Source: Gammaproteobacteria bacterium
Lineage (GTDB): Bacteria; Pseudomonadota; Gammaproteobacteria; Burkholderiales; Nitrosomonadaceae
Direction: 5' to 3'
Assembly (NCBI GenBank): GCA_015709615.1
Contig: CP054179.1
Coordinates: 1,736,001 to 1,800,000 of the forward strand
Length of the DNA: 64,000 bases
Shown here: in pieces, positions 51,418 through 59,131 of the stretch
Numbering within the stretch: position 1 is the first letter of the stretch
Layout of the letters: the number at the start of each line of letters is the position of its first letter
Made by a program: the position numbers and the translations under genes
The notes under the pieces: generated by a model
What the model was told of the DNA's origin: nothing
Database searches by the model: none
The model's input: the letters and a program-made list of their open reading frames with translations, nothing else

Positions 51418-52720
51418 GCCTTCTGCTTTCTAGGCTATCTTTTGTTTGCTCCGGCACGAACATTCGCACCGGAGTCTCTTCAAAGAATCGAAGATGAAAC
51501 GCAGAGGCAGTTTTTGGACGAATTCTCACCCATGGATCTGCGAGTTCGCCCTCGCTGAACACTATCGGCAAACGTGGATTCGTCTGTTCTCTGTCAACGT
51601 AGAACTCGCCATTACCTATTTCCTTCAGTTTGTACCCGTTTGAGTACACGTGTATGGCCTTGATCTTTTCGGCGAGCGACTTGTTCGCGAATGGCAGAAA
51701 CATTGCGTCATCGAGATCCCTCAAGGCAACCCAAGGCGTAAGCCGAAAGAAACTGTCTTTGTTATAGGAGATAGACAGAAATTCCACATCGTTCATTCCT
51801 ATCCGTGAGCCGCTGCCTACCAGTGTATATTTCTCGTTGTCTTCCTCATCTTCGGCACGCTTCTTCTCAGCATCAATATCAATGTGCTGTTCCCACTGAC
51901 CACTTCCGATGCCGTACTTTATCCCTGCTGGCTGTGCGGAGAAATTCAGGTCCGTGCGCATTCTGTTGGACTTATCGGAGGAACCAAACAAAATAGACAG
52001 AATGTTGTGCTTCGGTTCTTTGAGATACATGGAACAAAATAGCCGGAAATGACAGATTTCTTCGGCCGGGTATTTCGCATCAAGTTCGAACGATAAGGTA
52101 AGGTGAGTCAGTGCAGCGCTTGCTTCCTGAAGAAACATAATCCGACCAAGCGAACTTTCGATGCGCTGGAACCCGGTTGAAATGACGGATTGGATATCGT
52201 CACCCCAACGCGCAAAAAAGCTCGCTTGTTCCTCTTCTGACAACGGGATATTCAGGTACTGAAATCTAATCCAGAAGCCATCTGGGCTATCAAGTGCGAT
52301 TCTTAGCCGCTCTCTGTCAAGAATCTCGCAAAACAACAGCCCAGCGCTCTTCGCCGAATGTATGAGAGCATCCTTTTCCCCAATCGTCAGATTGATGTTG
52401 GTAAAGAAGATAAAGACGCTTGGCTTTTTATCCGCGAATACTGCGCTATCGAGATCGTCTTGAAATTTTCCTTTGATGACTTTCCTCTGTTCCTCTGAGT
52501 CATTCGCCTGATTGACGAAGCCTGCCGCACCAAACGCTACTTGTTCATCTCGGTATAGCGCCTCAATATCTCTTCCTCCGTCTCTTCCTCCACGCGGGTG
52601 GCGTGGACGAACATCCGAGAAGCGCTTATCAATTGACAGTATTGCTCGACACATCTGCTCCCGGTGCAATTGATTGGTGTCCAGGTAGCTTTTTAGTCTC
52701 TCGTCAGTTTGATACGGCAC
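51401..52720 (-). CDS. cassette-borne protein with possible nuclease-like N-terminus, unknown function
   Basis: The start is GTG at 52718-52720, seven bases after GAGGAG. The 439 residues show RPRHPRGGRDGGRDIEALYR (about 38-57), resembling the GxDGGxDI turn of PD-(D/E)xK or Mrr-type nucleases. The expected strand with QxK is replaced by FGAAGFVNQAND, so the catalytic Lys may be missing. It continues with VFIFFTNINLTIGEKDALIH, then DRERLRIALDSPDGFWIRFQ and SFFARWGDDIQSVISTGFQR, and a beta-rich C-terminal half. No transmembrane part. I do not know a named family. It is flanked by attC-like sites on both sides, so it is probably an integron cassette gene. Confidence 0.6.
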   Translation of the reverse strand: MPYQTDERLKSYLDTNQLHREQMCRAILSIDKRFSDVRPRHPRGGRDGGRDIEALYRDEQVAFGAAGFVNQANDSEEQRKVIKGKFQDDLDSAVFADKKPSVFIFFTNINLTIGEKDALIHSAKSAGLLFCEILDRERLRIALDSPDGFWIRFQYLNIPLSEEEQASFFARWGDDIQSVISTGFQRIESSLGRIMFLQEASAALTHLTLSFELDAKYPAEEICHFRLFCSMYLKEPKHNILSILFGSSDKSNRMRTDLNFSAQPAGIKYGIGSGQWEQHIDIDAEKKRAEDEEDNEKYTLVGSGSRIGMNDVEFLSISYNKDSFFRLTPWVALRDLDDAMFLPFANKSLAEKIKAIHVYSNGYKLKEIGNGEFYVDREQTNPRLPIVFSEGELADPWVRIRPKTASAFHLRFFEETPVRMFVPEQTKDSLESRRRITKR

Positions 52721-52742
52721 TTACTCGCTCCTCAGGATTTCC

Positions 52743-52811
52743 CCATAACGCTCAAGCTGTGGGGCGCGCGACGCGCAGCGGCGCAGCGTCCCACACGAGC
52801 GCCTTATTAGC
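52743..52811 (-). repeat. attC-like integron recombination site (between the two cassettes)
   Basis: Read on the minus strand: GCTAATAAGGCGCTC, then GTGTGGGACGC, a GC-rich loop, then GCGCCCCACA, and GCTTGAGCGTTATGG. The outer arms pair (ATAA-CGCTC with GAGCG-TTAT) and the inner arms pair (TGTGGGACGC with GCGCCCCACA), with a few unpaired bases on one side. This is the standard folded structure of an attC site. It is 69 bp long and lies between the stop of the 194-residue gene and the start of the 439-residue gene. Confidence 0.7.
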
Positions 52812-52815
52812 TGTT

Positions 52816-53400
52816 TTATAGGACATTTGCTAAATGCTCATTAACGGGTTTTGAAGGCATGCCCTGAGTGTGTTTTGCAAATGACCGAATTGTTGGAGGG
52901 CAGGTATTAATCCCTGAATTTTCATGATCATAGTAGAACTGCTGAGGCCACGCTCTAGAGATAAACCTTTCCTTAAACAAATTAAGTCGCTCATCGTAGC
53001 CACCCCATCCATACCAAACGATAGGAGCACCATCATTTTCAGTGCCGCAAGTTGGCAATTTGCTAAAGCTGCCAGCTTTGTTACATGCAGAACTCAAATC
53101 AGGATCGCAGATATAGAACAAATTCCATACACGAACAAATGAATTTGACGGAATTTCTTTATGGGCAAGTTTGTACCCGTCAATAAATCGGTTTCTCACT
53201 GTCGGCAGCATTTTGTCGCCATTTAACTCAAGGGGAACCAACACATTTAGTTTGTTTGGAATAGCTGAGCCTGGATTTTTTCCTATAATTGCGCCAACAC
53301 AATTGCCATCACCAACTGGGTCATAGGCGCTTAGATAGATTCTTGTGTCGAATCTAAAAAGCACTCCCTCAATCTCTTCAAATCTGGCTAGATATTCCAT
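52816..53400 (-). CDS. cassette-borne protein resembling DUF1643, unknown function
   Basis: The 194 residues start MEYLARFEEIEGVLFRFDTR (ATG after AGAGAGAAGA). Landmarks are VGAIIGKNPGSAIPNK, VRVWNLFYICDPDLSSACNK and APIVWYGWGGYDERLNLFKE. The order NPGSA - NLF - WGG resembles DUF1643 proteins (NPStA, NLF, WG), which have a glycosylase-like appearance but unknown role; this is a weak match. It is followed by the attC-like site at 52743-52811 and preceded by a possible one at 53468-53528. The base composition is lower in GC than the neighbouring housekeeping genes. Confidence 0.55.
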   Translation of the reverse strand: MEYLARFEEIEGVLFRFDTRIYLSAYDPVGDGNCVGAIIGKNPGSAIPNKLNVLVPLELNGDKMLPTVRNRFIDGYKLAHKEIPSNSFVRVWNLFYICDPDLSSACNKAGSFSKLPTCGTENDGAPIVWYGWGGYDERLNLFKERFISRAWPQQFYYDHENSGINTCPPTIRSFAKHTQGMPSKPVNEHLANVL

Positions 53401-53467
53401 TCTTCTCTCTGACAGCTAACTAGAATTATACGTCCGAAATGACGCAATATATTACGTCAAAAATAAC

Positions 53468-53528
53468 ATCTAACAGGGCACTATTCATGATATCCCTCTG
53501 TAATTTAAGTTAATTGCCCGGTTTAGGC
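53468..53528 (-). repeat. possible third attC-like site
   Basis: On the minus strand GCCTAAACCGGGCA at one end and TGCCCTGTTAGAT at the other form an imperfect palindrome 61 bp long; GTTAGAT fits the GTTRRRY core exactly. The middle is AT-rich. It lies 68 bp upstream of the 194-residue gene, where the attC of a preceding cassette would be. It is weaker than the other two sites. Confidence 0.4.
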
Positions 53529-53611
53529 ATCATTATAATGAATTGATTTAGATCCACTGCCACGATGAAAAGTATAACCAGCCCTTAAGCCTCGAGTATA
53601 TCTTATGAAAA

Positions 53612-54349
53612 GGGTCTTAGGAAGTTAAGCACTTACTAAAGTGTGCTAACTTTCTGAGATGAATGCTAAAAACAGATACTATTTTCGTTCTCGAATCAGA
53701 GAAGCAAAATTCAGGCAACTTATTCGATGTTTTTCGATGGATTTTACTGCTACTGACACAGCCCAATTGACCGGCATTTCTATCCGATCCGTCAATACCA
53801 TTTATCTTAAAATACGACAGCGAATTGCCCAGAATTGCGAACTTGAATCCCCTCTGCAAGGTTCTGTAGAAGTTGATGAGTCTTACTTTGGTGCCCAGCG
53901 AGTCAGGGGTAAAAGGGGGCGGGGCGCTTATGGCAAAACAATAGTCTTTGGTGTGCTTAAACGCCAAGGAAAAGTTTATACAGAGATTGTTCCAGATTGC
54001 TCTAAAGCGACATTGCAAGCCATTATCCGTGGGCATGTAGCGCCCGATACCGTAATCCATTCCGATGGATGGCGTGGTTATGACGGATTGGTCGATATCG
54101 GCTTTGATAAGCACTTCAGGGTTCACCATGGTGACAATGAGTTTGCCAGTGGCGAGCGGCATATTAATGGTATCGAGTCTTTCTGGAGTTTTGCTAAAAG
54201 ACGTTTGGCCAAGTTCAATGGTGTGCCCGAACATACTTTCTACCTGCACTTGAAAGAAACCGAATTTCGTTTTAATCATCGCCGTGATAATCTCTATCAT
54301 GAAATTCTTAAATTGTTACGTTTAAACCCGCTTTAACTTCCTAAGACCC
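53612..54349 (+). mobile_element. IS1595-family insertion sequence, copy 2 (738 bp)
   Basis: The ends are the same 17-bp inverted repeats as copy 1 (GGGTCTTAGGAAGTTAA at 53612-53628 and its complement at 54333-54349). The orientation is opposite to copy 1. Unlike copy 1, the flanks (…TATGAAAA on the left, TTAAAAATT on the right) show no target duplication. This can arise by recombination between IS copies or by a deletion at one flank. Its right end is 37 bp before the PEP-CTERM gene. Confidence 0.88.
53659..54336 (+). CDS. IS1595-family transposase (copy 2)
   Basis: This 225-residue DDE transposase equals copy 1 except Ala for Val at residue 79 (VDESYFGAQ; a single base at 53894). All catalytic segments are present: VDESYFG, HSDGWRGYDG and NGIESFWSFAK. 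Its intactness and the near identity of the copies indicate recent movement. Confidence 0.9.
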   Translation: MNAKNRYYFRSRIREAKFRQLIRCFSMDFTATDTAQLTGISIRSVNTIYLKIRQRIAQNCELESPLQGSVEVDESYFGAQRVRGKRGRGAYGKTIVFGVLKRQGKVYTEIVPDCSKATLQAIIRGHVAPDTVIHSDGWRGYDGLVDIGFDKHFRVHHGDNEFASGERHINGIESFWSFAKRRLAKFNGVPEHTFYLHLKETEFRFNHRRDNLYHEILKLLRLNPL

Positions 54350-54386
54350 TTAAAAATTATCAAGAAAGAACATTAAGGGGGAAGAA

Positions 54387-54980
54387 ATGAAACAATGGAT
54401 GGGATTTTTAGCCGCGGTTTTAATCACGGCGCCAATGCAACAGGCATTAGCGGCTACAACTGTCGTCGAAGTGAAAGCGTTGGAAAATTCGACTGGCGGC
54501 GGTAGCGGGGCTTCGGTATCGGTAATCGCGGGTAATTCATTCTCGGTTTCCGTGGATCCGCTGGATTTATGGAGTGCCGGTGCTCTGCCTCGCTGGTCTA
54601 ATGCCGATGGTTTGGCGGGGCCATTATTTGCAACGGGTTTTCCGGATACCAATGGTGACGATCCGGGCGTTCCTGTTGGAACGTTGATCGGTGGGGATTT
54701 TGGTTTGCTGAATTTGGGCGGTTTGTCAGCGCCTCATGGGACGCTGGTCGGTCAATGGGGAAGCGGTGGTAACTATTTTGCAATCGGCACTTCCTATACC
54801 AGCATCGCGCTTGAGAATACGCTGAATTTATTCTATTTCGATAGTAACAATGGTGATAACTCGGGGAGTATTTTGGCGACGGTGACAGCCGTTCCGGAGC
54901 CTGAGACTTATGCGATGTTGCTGGCGGGTCTGGGATTACTGGGTTTTGCGGTAAACCGCAAAAAATTACCTCACGCTTGA
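54387..54980 (+). CDS. PEP-CTERM exported protein
   Basis: The start ATG follows AAGGGGGAAGAA. The 197 residues begin with a signal peptide (MKQWMGFLAAVLITAPMQQA, then LAATT). The middle is a Gly/Ser-rich beta domain, and the end is a PEP-CTERM sorting signal: VPEPETYAMLLAGLGLLGFA (about 168-187) then VNRKK. Exosortase removes this tail in bacteria making extracellular polysaccharide. The exosortase itself is not in the window. The IS copy ends 37 bp upstream, so the original promoter has probably been replaced. Confidence 0.88.
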   Translation: MKQWMGFLAAVLITAPMQQALAATTVVEVKALENSTGGGSGASVSVIAGNSFSVSVDPLDLWSAGALPRWSNADGLAGPLFATGFPDTNGDDPGVPVGTLIGGDFGLLNLGGLSAPHGTLVGQWGSGGNYFAIGTSYTSIALENTLNLFYFDSNNGDNSGSILATVTAVPEPETYAMLLAGLGLLGFAVNRKKLPHA

Positions 54981-55090
54981 CGCTGATTTTTCTCGATAAG
55001 GGCCGTAAGTCGGAAGCGGCGTTAACCGTATTCCGACGAATGTATCCCTGCCGACTTTTCTCCATGCTGAACTGAGCCCGCGAAGCTGGG

Positions 55091-55538
55091 CTAGCAAATG
55101 CTTTCGACTATGACGATATCGCCAAAGCGTTCAAAATTATTGGTGTTATGGGTAAGGATGGCCTGAATACCGTAGGCTAGCATCGTGGCGATGATATTGT
55201 TGTCGTGGATTTTTTGCCGCCGGTTTCGTAGTGCGTCAGCAAGTTCAGGAGTTTTTCTGTCACCACTCGGTTGTCATCTGCACATTGAATTGTTCCAGAA
55301 ACCAGCTTAACTGGGTCAAAACTGTTTGTTTCGGCACTGCGCCAAAGGCCTGTGGCAGGGTCAAGGTGGCTAGATACTACCGGATCACTTGGCGGCCAAT
55401 CCAGAGTTCCCGTCCGTCTTCAAAGGCAGTCGTGATAGTAGCCAAGGCGTTTTTATGGCGCGGTGCTTCCAGCACATTGGCATACACCAGTGTGCTGGCG
55501 TCGACGAACAGTGCGCTGTCAGCGCCTTTAACGGCCAT
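55091..55538 (-). pseudogene. PIN-domain toxin, inactivated
   Basis: From ATG 55536-55538 the sequence reads LFVDASTLVYANVLEAPRHK, then LWIGRQVIR and a TAG (Glu expected). It continues YLATLTLPQAFGAVPKQTVL and TQLSWFLEQF; a first frameshift follows near VQMTTEW. VTEKLLNLLTHYETGGKK goes on in another frame, and a second frameshift lies in an A run (six A where seven are needed). The end is IHDNNIIATMLAYGIQAILT, HNTNNFERFGDIVIVES. These are the PIN fold segments (VDA at the start, HDNNIIATMLA, THN). At least three lesions are present, so the nuclease toxin is dead. Confidence 0.8.
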
Positions 55539-55583
55539 TGTCGCTTTACATATCCTCGCGGTGTAGACTCACAAGCCCTCCGG

Positions 55584-55766
55584 CTACTTGCTTACGCTGA
55601 TCACAGGAAAAAACAGTGGTTTCTTGATCTTGCGTGCCGTTGCTTGCTGTTCCATCCGCATTTTAAAAAAATCGACGAAACCCTCGACTTCCGCAATCCG
55701 GCCGGTAGGCAGCGACCTTATCTTGTCGATTAGCGCTTGGCTGTCTTGCTTGCTGATTGCCATCAT
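55584..55766 (-). CDS. antitoxin-like protein of the PIN module
   Basis: The 60 residues (first or second ATG after GGAGAAGA) show QALIDKIRSLPTGRIAEVEG and FVDFFKMRMEQQATARKIKK. This resembles the N-terminal half of the antitoxins that accompany such PIN toxins (LxEKIRSLPPERLAEVEDFVDFL). The expected C-terminal toxin-wrapping segment is replaced by PLFFPVISVSK, so it may be shortened. It precedes the decayed PIN gene by 46 bp in the same orientation. Confidence 0.6.
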   Translation of the reverse strand: MMAISKQDSQALIDKIRSLPTGRIAEVEGFVDFFKMRMEQQATARKIKKPLFFPVISVSK

Positions 55767-55905
55767 TCTTCTCCGCTCAACCTAATTTACCAAAAAGATA
55801 ATCTCAGCAGAAGGGAATTCCAGGACGCGCAATTTTGCTGCATCCTAATACATATGTGTTGACACCCACTCAAACCAAAAAAGCCTCCAGAAAAACCGCA
55901 GCGCT

Positions 55906-57180
55906 TCAAAATTCGCTGCCCCGGCTGTTATCGACGTCTTCCGGACTCACCAGACTGCCGTAATTTCCCCATGCATTCCGGATGTAAGACACCACTTGGG
56001 CAATTTCAGGATCGCGAATGAAATGTTGATAGGGTGGCATGCCGTAGGGTCTCGGATTGCCGGCTGTGGCAGGCGGATATCCGCCATACAGCACGCTGCG
56101 GATGGTGTTCAGCGGGGGATTCATGGTCACGTTCCGGTTTCCCGCCAGCGGAGGGTAAGTTCCCGGTACGCCCTCTCCCGATTTGCCGTGACAACCCTGA
56201 CAGTGTTTTTCATATACCTCCTGTCCGAGGGCTATATATTGGCGTACCTGTTCCGGCATTGTCCGGGCTTTTCGCGGGGTGCTGTCGCGCTTTTCGCCCA
56301 GGGATTGAAGATAAACCGCCATCGAACGGATATCGTAGTCCGACAGATATTGAAGACTTTGCCGGACAATCGTTGCCATAGGACCGGAAGTCACAGCATG
56401 GCTGTTTATCCCGGTAGATAGCAGTTGGGTGATGTCCTCGACCGACCACTCGCTCACTCCGGCTTCCCGCGGGGATATCAAAGAGGGCGCATACCAGTAG
56501 GTACCCATGATTTTACCTCCGCTCAGCTTATCGTCCCGGCTTGCTCCCCATACATTCCGGGCGGTATGGCAGGCGGTACAGTGTCCGAGCCCCTGAACCA
56601 GATAATTACCCCGGTTCCACTCATCGCTTTTCGATTTGTCCGGCTGATAGACGCCTTCATTGAAATACCGCGTCCGCCAAAGAAACAGGAGCGCCTGATT
56701 ATCGTAAGGTGAATTGATCTTGTGCGGCGGATTGGTCTGCGCGATAGGCGGCAGTGAGCGCAAATAGGCAAAGATCGCATCGGCATCCTGCCGGGTAACC
56801 TTGGTATATTCGGTATACGGAAAAGCCGGGTACAAATAGCGGCCGTCCTTCGACTTGCCGAAATGCAGCGCCTGCCAGAAATCCTCGCTGTTCCAGCGGC
56901 CAATGCCGGTTTCGTTATCCGGTGTGATATTCGGTGTGACGAATTGACCGAAAGGCGTATCCAGCTTGCGCCCGCCCGCATAAGGTTCGCCGCCGCGCGT
57001 GGTATGGCACCCCATGCAGTTGCCTGCCCGGGCAAGATACTCTCCGTGCCGGATCTGTTCCGCACCGGAATCAGCCGGCATCTGGGCCGATGCCATTGGT
57101 ATCAGGGACAGCAAACTACCGGCAACAAAGGCGATGATCCGCCATTTGCCCGCAAATCCTGCTCTGCTTGAATTTCTCAT
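55906..57180 (-). CDS. triheme cytochrome c, alcohol-dehydrogenase-cytochrome-subunit-like
   Basis: The start is the ATG at 57178-57180 (MRNSSRAGFAGKWRIIAFVA), seven bases after AGGAGG and overlapping the previous stop as ATGA. The signal peptide ends near ASAQMPAD. The 424-residue protein has three haem sites: GNCMGCHTTRGGEPYAGG (about 54-71), HCTACHTARNVWG (about 202) and HCQGCHGKSGEG (about 326). FVTPNITPDNETGIGRW is typical of the cytochrome subunit of quinohaem and flavin dehydrogenases. No dehydrogenase subunit is adjacent; it is paired with a diheme cytochrome, suggesting a periplasmic electron-transfer unit. Confidence 0.85.
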   Translation of the reverse strand: MRNSSRAGFAGKWRIIAFVAGSLLSLIPMASAQMPADSGAEQIRHGEYLARAGNCMGCHTTRGGEPYAGGRKLDTPFGQFVTPNITPDNETGIGRWNSEDFWQALHFGKSKDGRYLYPAFPYTEYTKVTRQDADAIFAYLRSLPPIAQTNPPHKINSPYDNQALLFLWRTRYFNEGVYQPDKSKSDEWNRGNYLVQGLGHCTACHTARNVWGASRDDKLSGGKIMGTYWYAPSLISPREAGVSEWSVEDITQLLSTGINSHAVTSGPMATIVRQSLQYLSDYDIRSMAVYLQSLGEKRDSTPRKARTMPEQVRQYIALGQEVYEKHCQGCHGKSGEGVPGTYPPLAGNRNVTMNPPLNTIRSVLYGGYPPATAGNPRPYGMPPYQHFIRDPEIAQVVSYIRNAWGNYGSLVSPEDVDNSRGSEF

Positions 57181-57896
57181 CGTGCCACCTCCTGCCCGGA
57201 CAATATGGTGCGGCAACGCTGCGCCAGTTCCGGGGTAAGCGCGTCCGCTCCGGCGGATTGTCCCGATACCGGCAGTCCGGGCAACCATAGCACCAGCGCG
57301 TTGACTTCTTCCTGAGTCAGTTTTTTGGCTATTTCCGACATGCAGTCGGGTATCTGACCGCGCATGATCCCGCCATTGCGCCAGCCGCCGAACTGCGCAG
57401 CCAGATAGGCATGCGGCAAGCCCAGCAGACCGGGAATTGCCGGTTGCACGCCCATCAGTTTTTCACCATGGCAAGCGCTGCATGCCGGTAGATCCCGCTC
57501 GGGGTCACCGGAATACACCAGTGTTTCCACGGATTTTGTTTCAGCCGATGTCAGCGCAGGCACTACCGGCTGTGGATATGTGTAAGGCTGCGAAGCAAAA
57601 TAATCCGCGATTTCCCGCATGTATTCGTCCGACATGTTCTCGAGCAAAATGGCCATCGGCTGATAATAGCGCCGCCCATCGCGAAAATTACGCAACTGAT
57701 TGTAGAGATAACCGGCCGGCTTGCCCGCGATGCGCGGGAAATAGGCATCCCGGTCGATTAGATCGGCGTCTCTATGGCAGATGATGCAGGGTTTTACCCG
57801 CTCTTCCAAGGTATCGGGTATTCCGGATGATGCCGGTTCGGCAGCACTTGCCAGGCCGGAAATCATCGCTAACAAGATAAAAGTAAAAAACTTCAT
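57177..57896 (-). CDS. diheme cytochrome c (c4-like)
   Basis: The start is taken at the ATG at 57894-57896 (MKFFTFILLAMISGLASAAE), with a GTG two codons upstream as alternative. A signal peptide ends at SAA. Of 239 residues, the two haem motifs are KPCIICHRDADLIDRDAYFP (about 36-55) and LPACSACHGEKLMGVQPAIP (about 136-155). Met ligand candidates follow (QPMAILLENMSDEYM; NGGIMRGQIPDCMSE). The two-domain layout is that of cytochrome c4. It overlaps the triheme gene by four bases, so electrons may pass between the two proteins. Confidence 0.85.
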   Translation of the reverse strand: MKFFTFILLAMISGLASAAEPASSGIPDTLEERVKPCIICHRDADLIDRDAYFPRIAGKPAGYLYNQLRNFRDGRRYYQPMAILLENMSDEYMREIADYFASQPYTYPQPVVPALTSAETKSVETLVYSGDPERDLPACSACHGEKLMGVQPAIPGLLGLPHAYLAAQFGGWRNGGIMRGQIPDCMSEIAKKLTQEEVNALVLWLPGLPVSGQSAGADALTPELAQRCRTILSGQEVAR

Positions 57897-58031
57897 TGAC
57901 ACGTGGACTCATGAAAATAATTAAAATACCGGTAATTCTTCGCCAGTAGCTGGCGTACAGAATTGCAGAGTAGCAGTTTATATCACTCGCAGTAATACAA
58001 ACAACCGGATGATAAACCGGGTTAATCTCAC

Positions 58032-58955
58032 TCAATCTGCTGCCAATACGCGAACATGCGCCGCTACGCACCGCCCCAGAGATTGCAATTCATACCCGCC
58101 TTCCAGCGCCGAGACGATGCGGCCACGTAAGTATTTCCCAGCGATTGCTTTGATCTGCCGTGTGATCCAGACATAGTCTTCATCATCGAGTTGCAGTTGC
58201 GCCATGTCGTCGTCGCGATGCGCGTCGAATCCGGCGGAGACGAAAATCATGTCCGGTTTGAAGCGGTCGAGCGCCGGTAGCCAGTGATCAGTGACGGCCT
58301 GGCGGAATACGCCGCCATTGCTGCCGCGCGGCAGCGGCACGTTGATCATGCGATCGGTGGCGCTGTTTGCGCCGCTGTAGGGATAAAAGGGGTGCTGAAA
58401 CGTCGAACACAGCATGACCTGCGGATTGTCGCGGAAAATTTCCTCGCTGCCGTTGCCGTGGTGTACGTCAAAATCCAGGATTGCAACGCGTTGCAACCGG
58501 TGCTGCGCAATCGCGTGCGCCACCCCTACCGCGACGTTGTTGAACAGGCAAAATCCCATGGCGCGATCCGATTCAGCGTGATGGCCGGGCGGGCGGACGG
58601 CGCAAAATGCGTTATCCACTTCACCGTTGAGCACCAGATCGGTTGCCAACACCACCGCCCCCGCCGCGCGCAATGCCGCATTCAACGAAAAGGGGTTCAT
58701 CGCGGTGTCGGCGTCCAAAGCGATCAATCCGGCAGCAGGTGAGGCTTGCCGGATGCTTTCGATGTAATCCGGCGTGTGCACGCGCGCCAATTGTTCCGTG
58801 GTTGCCAGTGGCGCATCGTAGCGTTGCAGTTGTTCCAACAGTCCGGCGGCTTTCAGTTCATTTTCGATGGCAACCAGCCGCTGCGGGCATTCCGGGTGGT
58901 AAGCGCCCATGTCGTGTTTGAGACAGTCCGGATGGGTGATGTAGGCTGTTTTCAC
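58032..58955 (-). CDS. histone-deacetylase-family amidohydrolase
   Basis: A 307-residue zinc hydrolase. It begins MKTAYITHPDCLKHDMGAYH and has PECPQRLVAIENELK. The active site shows FCAVRPPGHHAESDRAMGFC (about 117-136), with the catalytic His pair in GHHAE. The metal ligands are in ILDFDVHHGNGSEEIFRDNP (about 163-182; D and H) and FVSAGFDAHRDDD (about 248; D). Such bacterial enzymes deacetylate acetoin-related proteins, polyamines or unknown substrates. It is complete and monocistronic. Confidence 0.9.
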   Translation of the reverse strand: MKTAYITHPDCLKHDMGAYHPECPQRLVAIENELKAAGLLEQLQRYDAPLATTEQLARVHTPDYIESIRQASPAAGLIALDADTAMNPFSLNAALRAAGAVVLATDLVLNGEVDNAFCAVRPPGHHAESDRAMGFCLFNNVAVGVAHAIAQHRLQRVAILDFDVHHGNGSEEIFRDNPQVMLCSTFQHPFYPYSGANSATDRMINVPLPRGSNGGVFRQAVTDHWLPALDRFKPDMIFVSAGFDAHRDDDMAQLQLDDEDYVWITRQIKAIAGKYLRGRIVSALEGGYELQSLGRCVAAHVRVLAAD

Positions 58956-59131
58956 TGTGATTTCCTGCGGCGTCGAATTTAATATGGATCACGGTCATGC
59001 GCACTAAATCCGCTGATCGTGCCGAAAGCTAAAGTTTATACAATCAATCGGCTATACCATGATAAATTATCGCTACTTTGAATTATAGCGGTTACATTTG
59101 ATTGCTTTTTTCGTCCTATGGGGAGTCGTCG

